Virus record (IMG/VR): IMGVR_UViG_3300035190_001032 | Coordinates: 1 to 28,575 of that record | Origin: a virus | DNA length: 28,575 bases | Strand: one strand, 5' to 3' | Shown: positions 10,601-17,873 of the stretch, in pieces | Position numbering within the stretch: position 1 is the first letter of the stretch | How the letters are laid out: every line of letters begins with the position of its first letter | Made by a program: the position numbers and the translations under genes | The notes under the pieces: generated by a model | Databases searched by the model: none | Seen by the model: the letters and a program-made list of their open reading frames with translations, nothing else | Told to the model about the DNA's origin: nothing

Positions 10601-13600
10601 ATACGGCGGATATCGTTTCGCCGTACGCCAGACAGCCGCTACAGCAACGCCGACTCCGACTCCCGAAACGTTGGCAACAGCCATCGATCAGGAGACAGAG
10701 GATCTGGTTTCAGGAATCGGGGCACAGGATGTGGCTCCAGCTACTACCGAAACTCCGGCAGAGTTGACCGCCAAGATCAAGGACATGATCCGTATGGTTC
10801 GCCGTATGGTTCCTGCTGAATTTGCTCTGGAGATCAACACCGATATGCCATACGCCGCCGCTTTCCAAGGCGGTAAGATCTTGCTTAACCCATACGCAAT
10901 GTCTGGAACTGTTGCCGGACTCGATCCGACATCGGCCAGAGGAATCGTCGAAGCAATCATGACAGAGGAAGCCGCTCACGCCGCCTCCTACAACGCGCTC
11001 ACACAGCAAGAGCTTGATAACTACATCGCTACTCTGAAGGACTCGGACTTCGACGCGATCATCGACAGCTACTACCAGTCTGACGAGAAGAAGGCAGAAG
11101 CCAAAGCTCGTATCCGTTCCGAGGATCCAGCCGAAGCCGCACGCGAACGCGAAGGCATGGCCGAAGAGAAGCTCCGGATGCACTCGCAAAAGGTGACACG
11201 CGGATTCACGACCGAAGACGACTACACATTCTGGCGTGCCAAGCCCTCACTGTTCCAGATCCTTGGACGATACATGAAGGGATTCATTAACCGATACATG
11301 GCTGGCAAGTCTCTCGCTACCATGAACGGCGCACAGCGTGTCGCCCTTCAACGGATGGTCACAGAGGTACGCGCCATCAATGCTGGCTACCGCCTCACTC
11401 CGAACACTCTTGAGTTCGACGCACAGAATCCGCACGCTTCGCTGTCGCAGATTGCGACACAGCTCGGCGCAGAGTTGACCGAAGCACAAGAGCTGATGCC
11501 GATGTCTGCTGTTCGTGTTCTCCACAACGATAGCGCAGAACTTCCGAAGTCAACATCAAAGATCACCAATGCTAAAGTAGCAATCGCTTTGGCGGACGCC
11601 GCTCAAAAATATTGGGGCCGCATGATTACCAGCACTGATATTACTGAAGAAGAAAAAGCAGAAATCATCCGTAACGGTACTCAAGAATTTATCGCCGCAC
11701 TAAACGCTAGTGGCAAGAACGCTGCTGATTGGTATTCTACGGCCATTGATATCGCAATGGAAGTTGCGGCATTGATCCATCCAGAACTGTCAAATATCGA
11801 AGCGGCTAATAAAGTACCCGCTTTCGCTGCGGCAGACAATCCAGTTCAAGCCGCTCAGTTTGCAATGCGTATGGCGTTGGCTATCACATCGCAGAACATC
11901 AATGTTAAGCAGAATACAAAGTATGCTGAAGAGCAGTTTAACATTCTCAAGCAAACCGGAAAATTCGATAGCTCAAAAATCTACGGGACAAAGGCGTTGG
12001 CTATTCAAAGTAATCTTGAGCTGGCTAACATCTTGGTAGACTCATATGGTTACGGAGACGCAGAAGCATTTGTTCGTAAAGAGTTTACTGTTAAAGAACT
12101 TGAAGAGGAAGCTAGTGAGATTCGTGGTAAAAAAGTTACCATATCCGGCAGACAACAAGACTCTGTAAATGGAGCGGCAATCTTCGGGCCGAAAATTGGT
12201 CAAGGGTTCTTGCAGAATCTGATGTCGAATTTCGATCCCGTCACCATTGACCTTTGGATGCGGAGGACGTGGGGTCGTTGGACAGGAAATGTAGTTGGAG
12301 ACGGCGTTACCGATGAGCGCCTTGCCAACCTATTGATCGGCGCAAGAGATGCAAAGATTAAACTCCCCCCATTTGCGAGACAAATAAAGACTGTCACTCG
12401 CTATAATGTGTTGTCAACTGGCAAACAAGGAGCCCCGTATCAATCTGTATCAAGCTCGGTAATTAGCAGACTAGAAACCGATTTGGATTACAGAAATCAA
12501 TTTAACCAGTTGGCTAAAGATCTGTTTGCTGAGTGGCAGAAACAATACAAATTGTTGAAAGACGGATCGATTAAGAGTACACAGAACGGGGAGTCTGTAA
12601 GCATTACTTACGGAAAAGTTACCAAAGAATTGATGGCCGACTACCGTTCCGGAAAGATCAAACTCGAAGATATCATCGAAGATATTAAAAAGTTTGAAGA
12701 CAATCTCGATAAGCAATTTGAATTGGAAAAAGCCAAAGCAAAAAAATCTGGCGAAAAATTCAAAACAAAGATTGCCGACTGGCGATACGACGGCTACATT
12801 AACGCCGACCGGACTGAGTCCTTCTCGAACAAAGACATCTCCGAACTCAAGCCCGCATGGGCAAGAGCCGCTGATGTTATCAAGGCAGAACTCAATCCTA
12901 TCGATATTCCATCTGACCAAGACCGACGCGTCATTACTGAAATTGTTAATGGCATACGCGCCGAGCTTGAATCGCTTGGATATGTTACAACTAACGCGGA
13001 TATCCAAGCTGTGCTTTGGTATCCAGAAAAAGATCTCTGGTCTAAATTAGCAGGGAAAGAAGAGAGCAACTTAAAACAATCTTATGATGACGAATTCATT
13101 AACATCGCAACAGAGAGGGGTCTCGGCGGAGAAGCAAGACAACTTGCCGAATCCATCCGAGCCGATCGAGCCGCACGAAATAGCCAGCGGGATGACGGCA
13201 GACCAAATGAAGAGGTTTTTGCTGAAACTCATGCCGCCTTCAAAGAAGCGAGAGCGAGCCAAATAGGAACTCAATTCGGCGCGGCCTCACAACTGCCAGC
13301 CGGATTCGATGCAGACGCCATCGACTACAGCAACTTCCTTGAGTCGCTAGAGATGCCGCTGATGGAGGTCGGTACATACCAATCGCCGTCGAAGCTGATC
13401 GACAAGTTGCTCAAGGGCGAACTCGATCCCCGAATCCTGCGCCTTAAAAACCAACGCGACTTCTTCAACAAGGCTACCTTTGATCTCGTCAAACGATACA
13501 AGACCAAGCTCGACGCGATCATCAAGCGCGACTTCGGCGGTATCGAGAGTGCGCCGATCGATCTTATTCAAGCCGCTACCGGATCGACTAAAGGTATCGT

Positions 13601-16367
13601 TGTGCCGGAGGATGTCATTACGCAGATCGAAGACGACTTCAACTACGATCTCGAAGTCATCGACATGGACGACTCGCTGACCGCCGACGACAAGATGGTG
13701 GCACGCGACATCGCGATGGCCAACCGAAACAAAACTCTTGCCGATGCAGAGAAGGCCGCCGCCGATTCGATCCGCGCAAGCAGGGATCAAGCACTCGCTG
13801 ATCTCGCTGTGACCTCGCCGGAACTGGTTCAGCATATCGTCCAGCTCCGCACACTTACCGACGAGCTGTCGAAGAAGGTGACAGAACTCTATGGCTTCCC
13901 GCCGGAACTCAAAGCGAAGTTCGACAACCAGCTCGGCATCTATCTGACCCGCTCTTACAAGATGTTTGACGAAGTCGGATATGGTGCGAAGGTTCTCAAC
14001 GATCCGGACTACGACACGATCCGCGAAGCGGCGATCAACTTCTTCGAGAAGCAGTTCGTCGATAGCGAAGTGAGCCGCCGTATCTCTGGCCCGAACTCTG
14101 TGCCAAGGGCACAGGCAGAGGCCGAAGCCAAGCGGGAACTCGGACTCAAGACAATGGGTGGCCGCTCCTATGGACAGCTCATGATGGAAGAGTTCGTCAA
14201 AAGCTACGACAAGTCCGGCGGTGCGATCTCTTCGGCCAGCTTGAGCCAGTCGCTCAAGCCGTTGCTCGACAACATCCAGATGAAGCGTGACATTCCGGAG
14301 CCGATCCGCAATCTCCTCGGAGAGCAAGGCGCGGAAGGCGGAGCCGACAACTTGCTCCGCTCATTGGTCACGGTAGCCACGATGGCGTCGAACCAATCGT
14401 TCCTCAACCATGTTCGGGATGTCGGTCGCGCAAGCGGCTGGCTCCTCTCGGCCTCGGAGTTGAGCGACGCACGCAAAAAGGATTACGATACCTACAAGAA
14501 TTACAAACCAGTTAGAGAGTCAACGACATCTTCTTACGATCCTATCGGAGAACTCTACGGCCCGCCGGAAATGGTGGAGGGATTCCGTAAGGTGTTCTCT
14601 CCGGACGGCGTCCGGTTCAACCAGACCGCCGCACAAGATGCAGTTGCCAAGACTATCGGCGTCGCCGCCAAGATGTCCGGCGGAGCGATGGCCGCCAAGA
14701 CCCTCGGCTCGATCGGATTCTATGTCCGCAACATCGTATCGAACGCCCTGTTCTTTGCTCCGGCACAAGGATTTGTGAACCTCAAGTCGATGTCGCAGAG
14801 CGCGTACAAAGAAATTTGGGGCAACGCACTCCGCGATCCAGACGCGATCGATGCCTACCGGACAAAGCTGATCTCCCTCGGCGTGATCGGGGATGACATT
14901 AACACCAACATCATGGCCTCCATGCTTCGCGGTGGTACTTCGGACGACATCGAAACACAGCTCGACAAACTTTTGGATACCGCAAGCAAGGGACTCAAGC
15001 CCTTGAAGTGGCTGTCCGATAGGGCGCAAGTCCTGTCCGGTTCGGTCGATGCGTTCTACAAGATCGCCTACTACGAGAACGAACTCCGCGTTCTGAAGGA
15101 AGCCAGAGCGGTCGATACCGGATCGATGGCTTCGATGTCCGACCAGCAACTGGAGCGGATGGCGGCAGAGAAGGTACTGGCCACAGCGCAGTCTTCATCG
15201 CAAGCACCGCCGATTGTCCGCGAGTTCACGCAATCCGGTCTCGGACTGCTGTTCGCTCCGTTCGTCCGGTTCAAGGTTGAGGTTCCCCGTATCATTCTCA
15301 ACACATACAAGACTGCATGGGCGGAGATGAATTCGAGCAATCCGGTACTGAAGAGCCGAGGCATCAAGCGTTTCTCCGGCATGAGTCTAATGCTCGGAGG
15401 TATCTCGATGGTCGCTCCGGCAATTATCAGCATGGTTCGCGGCATCGGAGACGACGAGGATGAAGCGTTGAGGTCTTCCGTTCCGGACTACTTGAGGAAC
15501 CACACCTTCTTCTACCGCCGCAAGGATAACGGACAGCTTCAATCGTGGGATCTTACATTCCTCAATCCGTTCTCGATCGCGGCTGATCCGGCGATGCGTT
15601 CGCTCGAACTGATCTTCAAGGGACGGCCAGCAGATGCCGCCGCGAAGTTCATCGAGACCGCTATCTTTGACCAGTATCTCGACGATCAGATCTTGTCGTC
15701 CGCCGTTCAGAGTCTGCGCGACAACGAGAACCCAACGACGGGCAAGCCGATCTACGAACCCAAGCTGGACAATGTCGGGATCTCATTACTCAAGTCGATC
15801 TCCTTTGTCCTCAAGGAAGCGTACCAACCTTCGGTCGTGAAGCGTGCGATCGAGTCCTACCAAGCGGTCGGGGCAGACTACACAGAGTTCGATGACAGCC
15901 CGATCGGAATCCTCATGCGTGAGTTCTATCCGGTTAAGCCGCACAACATCGAACTTGACAAGCAACTTCGCCGCTATCTTTCGGAGACCAGAGATGTCTA
16001 CAATCGGGTCAACGAAAGAAAGAATGTGATGTTCAGCAAGAAGCCTATGAGTTCCGATGAGGTGAAGGATATCATGCAATCGGAGATCGAGGACAAGGCG
16101 AAGGTCAACGAGGATGTCTACAAGAAACTGCGCGGCTTTGAAGGTCTCGGCCTCACACCACAGCAACTCTACCAGATCACAACTGGTGCTGGCTACGGCA
16201 AGGATCGTACCAGACTGCTGTTCAATAAGGTCATGGATCGTCCGGTTCTTACTCCGGAGTTCATCAAGAAGATGTCCGATCCAAAGAACGAGCAGGGGCT
16301 GGAGCGTTTGAAGTCGGCCATCGAAGTACTACAAGGCACGCCAAGGTACATCTTGCTTGAGCCGTAA
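4644..16367 (+). CDS. Giant polyvalent virion-associated protein with zincin and LPD38-like regions
   Basis: This ~3,907-residue multidomain protein (3,910 if the in-frame GTG at 4635 is used) is probably carried in the virion and ejected with DNA. Numbering from 4635: residues ~490-530 and ~755-775 are hydrophobic or Gly-rich and follow E-rich helices, a possible membrane-active part; ~900-1,130 is a charged, low-complexity linker; ~1,750-1,860 is a zincin with H1790-E-x-x-H1794 and a likely third ligand E1849; ~1,960-1,990 is a small motif ending D-N-A-Y-G-G-Y-R; ~2,060-2,150 is a second, degenerate zincin; ~2,300-2,880 is a compositionally distinct module; ~3,300-3,700 resembles the LPD38 family. 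No Shine-Dalgarno sequence is seen; the leader is A/C-rich. ATG 4644 is preferred over GTG 4635. No virion RNA polymerase motif was found. Confidence 0.8.
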   Translation: MSELNKLLQEDPDFLSIDDWKKENDTGEELKNRKNYAEYVRGEYASAGLYDDRIANEITQSTLESAILDGAVEPDDDVAKEILLTPDEPDLDSKLQMVVSNLDTEEPAWKAASTYLAFKKANPEGVEVPEEIRLKGEDYFADASMMADSGYRKAAKNAVRSGELPLAKVKNEEGEYEILVSPNLGSMNMAEAIRASKRGGVSFSDTTAVQSKLSTPVGFSEPMYKIERYSQAASAIEEYSKKDKLTATIIQNYSDELAAADKDGRASKSFEDRASLLRYELNKSGLLPEDEAVTDEEVSKAMTQIAYNNANASGKFKLYDNPEEAYKNVRNVGFGGAFVHPAALVNDDLYKQSVTDNPNLSEDQKKVIEARREPMLQQTFDQHNDILSKSSMSDEWLNALQSGRVNKKKDTEILKEFVSNPDNFSEVGDRISGVVGSIVDGFGEMAAAIPMMMGADWARDYMVGNIKERSNRKEVARLFGAEYGVGQEIMESIAPMLADMGATTLLAGLTAPAAGTGGALYLSSKQGARLTAKGMLKSMTSNALRQLPTETIEEAAERLVTQNLIKASTAEAGISGAQAAIKGFNSQLVKKVGLAPAIALPAFNRSAGSTYASVYTTLENNKDLTPEEKHDRALGAAMTSGSITAAITAGFSGFGRGGIENALLGGASRKQVKNIMSRLANVDDIPDDVFNKVIAKQVSDTMKKQASFGLGKEIVKNSLDEGAEEGLDQFINSFVTDAATDENTPFLERLEQAGRAALIGGVIGGGVPAVKAVKNSIIRRSDVSAQMAVEVDFAKGVSQKLTEAGSPLTAQTVYGILTAPRRTRAPIAQAILEASRQPAIGTVAETTAETPEVKDAAEPDIATTQERIVEALNNSTSPDTVAKAIVDSRGQSQFGFVEELPLNEVVKRGRTVRKPTGSTDPVTQQMEFDFNSQRENKPQDQLDLGLDVPAADAPKVKVRRTSTVNKSVEKAGLAEQLGLDFDRAVTEEQNNHIDANYSDEDLTDQERSDIEAELQGELGQLPDNERIRATIELFGALESGQPKAPKGKSVAKDVPAQVTAAPAKPAAKLPKAAKVPTISNMPVADEPMFASDEFIDDELIGQEVGAMTKIATFGYPVRLERKALHGMPQRGKYPKGYLAGKSDMVARKVNELYPVSMPTDVIAVDEITGKDKVSYYDPQAKKVVRKAPKAFVDENGVGIFNNDPVSMKLLLDRRIPVVVPESFTGTLNPSFRTRASGGMQFLNDIVMTNPESGTGFVSVLTKQDKVISGEPNYKYYENLSTFTALFNEGVAERTVPDPKGKAADVTVASIIQDADQLYITASTDRPTSAYGDPDKARATLRSILKPRQGTLEREFLEAAIPAFNMAVRKEAYLHELRLGMDKFAERKSGEATPTLKANKIGEAITDFVSRTKVDKVTAARNVAQVFGSDINPDKQPELVIQKFIEDTVLTRRPNMPTYREIGAKVGNAFAEQQRSRDIFTRKALFQTTDPTDLAQIREEQTEIFNAEAEAADNTFIAPTEPFDAPDSGLISKALEEAAFDAADALDTDPEMRAVIDKMLRQTVFKGNSAIDVTKLSSTDAFGMLASWMSSGNYNTNPVALKFQRDLRDGVYENGERLRRPLKLMYLSSKTIEGDPTKDDAYVDSIRENLANSFGRPVSKQEASAFIKSIGGAVQKLWSRSYVRGEQIIFARQQNDADVARLGLKTNDPESVINAFKVIASTEADPNKRLLAKLLLENQGYIRQVEFSLDESPLEYSGGYIVGSNGQPMISVNLDGHNGRGLADVLLHEYTHAFVSISATSPNENLNAAQRGSLQRLNGILELARRSAADSNITDPILLDGLENINEFVAHFFTSTDFQGYLKSLLPPTKQRGFFARTIDAVLDMFGLNRSKQSNYQKAFADMVDLTRAAVLRAPLTPKGLINRLANPASRTLQQVSEAAQAIRQTLATSVEQPTQYEVYDRQTGEVVWTGTRRDIARQVQDNRDNAYGGYRFAVRQTAATATPTPTPETLATAIDQETEDLVSGIGAQDVAPATTETPAELTAKIKDMIRMVRRMVPAEFALEINTDMPYAAAFQGGKILLNPYAMSGTVAGLDPTSARGIVEAIMTEEAAHAASYNALTQQELDNYIATLKDSDFDAIIDSYYQSDEKKAEAKARIRSEDPAEAAREREGMAEEKLRMHSQKVTRGFTTEDDYTFWRAKPSLFQILGRYMKGFINRYMAGKSLATMNGAQRVALQRMVTEVRAINAGYRLTPNTLEFDAQNPHASLSQIATQLGAELTEAQELMPMSAVRVLHNDSAELPKSTSKITNAKVAIALADAAQKYWGRMITSTDITEEEKAEIIRNGTQEFIAALNASGKNAADWYSTAIDIAMEVAALIHPELSNIEAANKVPAFAAADNPVQAAQFAMRMALAITSQNINVKQNTKYAEEQFNILKQTGKFDSSKIYGTKALAIQSNLELANILVDSYGYGDAEAFVRKEFTVKELEEEASEIRGKKVTISGRQQDSVNGAAIFGPKIGQGFLQNLMSNFDPVTIDLWMRRTWGRWTGNVVGDGVTDERLANLLIGARDAKIKLPPFARQIKTVTRYNVLSTGKQGAPYQSVSSSVISRLETDLDYRNQFNQLAKDLFAEWQKQYKLLKDGSIKSTQNGESVSITYGKVTKELMADYRSGKIKLEDIIEDIKKFEDNLDKQFELEKAKAKKSGEKFKTKIADWRYDGYINADRTESFSNKDISELKPAWARAADVIKAELNPIDIPSDQDRRVITEIVNGIRAELESLGYVTTNADIQAVLWYPEKDLWSKLAGKEESNLKQSYDDEFINIATERGLGGEARQLAESIRADRAARNSQRDDGRPNEEVFAETHAAFKEARASQIGTQFGAASQLPAGFDADAIDYSNFLESLEMPLMEVGTYQSPSKLIDKLLKGELDPRILRLKNQRDFFNKATFDLVKRYKTKLDAIIKRDFGGIESAPIDLIQAATGSTKGIVVPEDVITQIEDDFNYDLEVIDMDDSLTADDKMVARDIAMANRNKTLADAEKAAADSIRASRDQALADLAVTSPELVQHIVQLRTLTDELSKKVTELYGFPPELKAKFDNQLGIYLTRSYKMFDEVGYGAKVLNDPDYDTIREAAINFFEKQFVDSEVSRRISGPNSVPRAQAEAEAKRELGLKTMGGRSYGQLMMEEFVKSYDKSGGAISSASLSQSLKPLLDNIQMKRDIPEPIRNLLGEQGAEGGADNLLRSLVTVATMASNQSFLNHVRDVGRASGWLLSASELSDARKKDYDTYKNYKPVRESTTSSYDPIGELYGPPEMVEGFRKVFSPDGVRFNQTAAQDAVAKTIGVAAKMSGGAMAAKTLGSIGFYVRNIVSNALFFAPAQGFVNLKSMSQSAYKEIWGNALRDPDAIDAYRTKLISLGVIGDDINTNIMASMLRGGTSDDIETQLDKLLDTASKGLKPLKWLSDRAQVLSGSVDAFYKIAYYENELRVLKEARAVDTGSMASMSDQQLERMAAEKVLATAQSSSQAPPIVREFTQSGLGLLFAPFVRFKVEVPRIILNTYKTAWAEMNSSNPVLKSRGIKRFSGMSLMLGGISMVAPAIISMVRGIGDDEDEALRSSVPDYLRNHTFFYRRKDNGQLQSWDLTFLNPFSIAADPAMRSLELIFKGRPADAAAKFIETAIFDQYLDDQILSSAVQSLRDNENPTTGKPIYEPKLDNVGISLLKSISFVLKEAYQPSVVKRAIESYQAVGADYTEFDDSPIGILMREFYPVKPHNIELDKQLRRYLSETRDVYNRVNERKNVMFSKKPMSSDEVKDIMQSEIEDKAKVNEDVYKKLRGFEGLGLTPQQLYQITTGAGYGKDRTRLLFNKVMDRPVLTPEFIKKMSDPKNEQGLERLKSAIEVLQGTPRYILLEP
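9900..10215 (+). other. Zinc metallopeptidase-like domain 1 in the giant protein
   Basis: Residues ~1,756-1,860. The helix LLHEYTHAF provides an HExxH site (H1790, E1791, H1794; bases 10002-10016), preceded by a strand-like PMISVNLDGH. About 55 residues later INEFVAHFF offers E1849 as the third ligand, the usual arrangement in phage polyvalent gluzincins. It may self-process the giant protein or cut host or head proteins after ejection; the substrate is unknown. Confidence 0.7.
10800..11090 (+). other. Degenerate zincin-like domain 2 in the giant protein
   Basis: Residues ~2,056-2,150. A strand GGKILLNP precedes a helix MTEEAAHAAS in the same spacing expected for a strand and HExxH helix, but the first zinc histidine is replaced by glutamate (E2111-E2112-A-A-H2115; bases 10965-10979). 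It may be an inactive or altered-metal copy. Confidence 0.5.
11545..13280 (+). other. Compositionally distinct module inside the giant gene
   Basis: Residues ~2,300-2,880 are encoded by DNA visibly richer in A+T, with AAA/GAA/AAT-type codons, than the GTC/GCC/CTC-rich DNA on both sides. The protein segment has NFDPVTIDLWMRRTWGRW (~2,532-2,549) and NADIQAVLWYPEKDLW (~2,787-2,802), motifs I associate loosely with DUF7178-like or related phage polyvalent domains. It reads as a domain inserted by recombination. Confidence 0.5.
14590..15930 (+). other. LPD38-like C-terminal region of the giant protein
   Basis: Residues ~3,320-3,765. The segment around FYVRNIVSNALFF (~3,362-3,374) followed by helices, FAPFVRFKVEVPR and a hydrophobic stretch GMSLMLGGISMVAPAIISMV fits my recollection of the large polyvalent protein-associated domain 38. 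It is known from giant phage proteins and lacks an assigned biochemical activity. Confidence 0.5.
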
Positions 16368-16373
16368 AACAAA

Positions 16374-16407
16374 AAAGGGGGCAACGCCAATCGGCGAAGC
16401 CCCCTTT
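16374..16407. terminator. Bidirectional intrinsic terminator between convergent genes
   Basis: AAAGGGGGC and GCCCCCTTT form a 9-bp stem, with a further inner pairing of CGCC and GGCG around AATC. T-rich tracts lie on both exits (TTTGTTT rightward, TTTTTTG leftward as read on the other strand). It starts seven bases after the stop of the giant gene and lies 19 bases before the end of the leftward operon, so it should stop transcription from both sides. Confidence 0.85.
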
Positions 16408-16425
16408 GTTTGATTATGTTTTATG

Positions 16426-16773
16426 TTATTCCGCCGATGCGTACGCCGCAGCGTACACCCACGGCGGTATCTGTCTGCACAGGGCATCGACCTTCCGTTG
16501 CCGTTCGATCTCTGCCTCCGCCTTATTCCGGAGAGTAACGAACCAAGTTGCCTTGCTCTCCTTCTTTAGTTTTGTACAGGCTTGGTGGATCGTCGATGCG
16601 TCACGGCCAACTAACGCCGCGATCTGTGCATAGGTCATGCCCCTTTCACGGAGCATGACCATCAGCACCGAACGAAACGCGGTCGGAACTTTCCTCATGC
16701 TGGTCAGAAGTTCGGACACCGGAATCTTTGCGAGCCTCGCCATGACGAGGATCAATTCGTTATCTGTTTCCAT
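16426..16773 (-). CDS. DnaA domain IV-like helix-turn-helix protein
   Basis: This 115-residue protein resembles the isolated C-terminal DNA-binding domain of the replication initiator DnaA. Residues ~44-70 read M-T-Y-A-Q-I-A-A-L-V-G-R-D-A-S-T-I-H-Q-A-C-T-K-L, matching the DnaA signature in which G-R-D-H-T-T-V-x-H-A contacts the DnaA box; here H-T is replaced by A-S. There is no ATPase domain. It could bind DnaA-box-like sites to modulate host or phage replication, or act as a transcription factor. It is the last gene of the leftward operon, eight bases after its upstream neighbour's stop, and has no Shine-Dalgarno sequence. Confidence 0.6.
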   Translation of the reverse strand: METDNELILVMARLAKIPVSELLTSMRKVPTAFRSVLMVMLRERGMTYAQIAALVGRDASTIHQACTKLKKESKATWFVTLRNKAEAEIERQRKVDALCRQIPPWVYAAAYASAE

Positions 16774-16781
16774 CGCGGCGA

Positions 16782-17057
16782 TTACTTGGAGAAGTTATCT
16801 GTCACCAATGCGATGGCCGCCTCGATCAGATGCATCGATGCCTCGATGTCCACATAGTCATCTTCCAGTTCCGGATCGATGATCGAGCAGACGATCGCTC
16901 TGGCGAACGCGTCCCGTGTACCTTTCAAGTGGAGCTTACTGGAGCGGATACTGAACGCCGTAGTGAACACGATCACGGCCCAATGGTTCTCTTCCTTGCG
17001 GGCCTTTACCTCTACTGGCTGGCCGTCGATTTCAATTAGTGTTTGAGTTGGTTTCAT
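16782..17057 (-). CDS. Hypothetical small acidic-tailed protein
   Basis: This 91-residue protein is unrecognised. Strand-like N-terminal segments (TLIEIDGQPVEVKARK, HWAVIVFTTAF) are followed by helices ending LIEAAIALVTDNF, which suggests a small alpha/beta fold. It has no membrane segment or signal peptide. The start codon is formed by the last AAT of a seven-fold AAT repeat plus G (17056-17076 on the other strand), so the leader just before the ATG is an unstructured A/T tract without a Shine-Dalgarno sequence. It is transcribed with its neighbours: 39 bases follow the upstream gene's stop and eight precede the next start. Confidence 0.6.
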   Translation of the reverse strand: MKPTQTLIEIDGQPVEVKARKEENHWAVIVFTTAFSIRSSKLHLKGTRDAFARAIVCSIIDPELEDDYVDIEASMHLIEAAIALVTDNFSK

Positions 17058-17076
17058 TATTATTATTATTATTATT
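17056..17076. repeat. (ATT)7 trinucleotide microsatellite at a start codon
   Basis: Seven exact ATT units (AAT on the coding strand) abut and supply the first two bases of the ATG of the leftward gene ending at 16782. Copy-number change would alter the leader in 3-base steps without shifting the frame. Confidence 0.85.
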
Positions 17077-17096
17077 TGTTGGATGTTAGTTGTTTG

Positions 17097-17300
17097 TTAG
17101 AGCGACAAGGCAATGGCACAGGCCGCCGTGATGAATACCAGTGTCGCCAGTATCGCAATCGACAAAGCCTTCGCCGGACTGGAATAGTCTTCCGGTATCG
17201 GCTGGTGGAATCCCTTTTGCGGTGGCTCGAACGGCATGGTGGTTGGCTTGGGGTCTGGGTTTGAGATATTGTGTAGTACTATTTTCTGTTTTGCAAGCAT
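17097..17300 (-). CDS. Small single-pass membrane protein
   Basis: This 67-residue protein is unrecognised. A Pro-rich soluble N-terminus (~40 residues, with PDPKP and PFEPPQ) is followed by one hydrophobic helix, residues ~44-66 (ALSIAILATLVFITAACAIA), ending at the C-terminus: a tail-anchored arrangement. An internal ATG at 17237, after an equally C/A-rich stretch, is an alternative start and would keep the helix. The ATG at 17300 is chosen because it follows the upstream gene's stop by only 12 bases, like its neighbours. Host-membrane remodelling, superinfection exclusion or lysis accessory roles are all possible; no lysis motif is recognisable. Confidence 0.6.
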   Translation of the reverse strand: MLAKQKIVLHNISNPDPKPTTMPFEPPQKGFHQPIPEDYSSPAKALSIAILATLVFITAACAIALSL

Positions 17301-17312
17301 TGTATTTGGTGG

Positions 17313-17861
17313 TTAGTAGTTCAGTATGGCGTGGATGGCGAGCAGTATCATGGCTCTCTTCTTGGCCGGAACCATGTTGAGATCCAGCTTGATTCGGGAC
17401 GCGAACGGCGAGCCTAATTGCAGGTGTAGCTTCTTGAATAGCGGATCCTCCGGCAACGGCTCGTTGTCCGGATAGCCGAGCTGTGTGCGGATCGCGTCTT
17501 CAAACTCCCTCTGTCCTCTTTCCTTCTCTTGCTGTTGGGTCTGTATGTTTCTGACCATCTTATCTATCAACGATTCGTATCCCGTTCTTTCCGGAATCGG
17601 CTCTGCATTTACTCGATCGATCTTGTCTTCAAGCGCGGCGAGGAATCGGTCTGAATACTGGTCGAGCCACAGCACCTTCAATCCGAGTTCCGGTGGTCTA
17701 GCGATGATGATGGAGTCGCCCCTCACCGCCCATCGGATCGGATAGTTTCTGACCTTCAAGCCTCTGTCTTCCAATGCCCGCATCAGCACTCGTATGTCGG
17801 GCAATGTGGTTAGCTTGATCGATTGTTCCTTGTTGAGGATTTCTTCAATGTTGTATTTCAT
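17313..17861 (-). CDS. Hypothetical soluble protein
   Basis: This 182-residue protein is unrecognised. An N-terminal mixed alpha/beta part (~residues 1-75, with LMRALEDRGLKVRNYPIRWAV and a strand SIIIARP) is followed by a charged helix (~80-125, rich in E, Q, K and R) and a C-terminal hydrophobic helix (AMILLAIHAILNY). It contains no catalytic motif. The gene lies 12 bases after the stop of the upstream tiny membrane gene and 12 bases before the next start. The leader CCAAAACAGATT is A/C-rich and lacks a Shine-Dalgarno sequence. Confidence 0.65.
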   Translation of the reverse strand: MKYNIEEILNKEQSIKLTTLPDIRVLMRALEDRGLKVRNYPIRWAVRGDSIIIARPPELGLKVLWLDQYSDRFLAALEDKIDRVNAEPIPERTGYESLIDKMVRNIQTQQQEKERGQREFEDAIRTQLGYPDNEPLPEDPLFKKLHLQLGSPFASRIKLDLNMVPAKKRAMILLAIHAILNY

Positions 17862-17873
17862 AATCTGTTTTGG

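Noticed and set aside
13347-14327. 326-residue minus-strand open frame inside the giant gene
   Set aside because: The plus-strand frame is continuous and carries domain motifs. The minus frame is a codon-bias shadow without start signals.
4644-16367. Virion RNA polymerase of the N4 type
   Set aside because: The length fits, but I could not find the single-subunit polymerase motifs, while zincin and LPD38-like features are visible.
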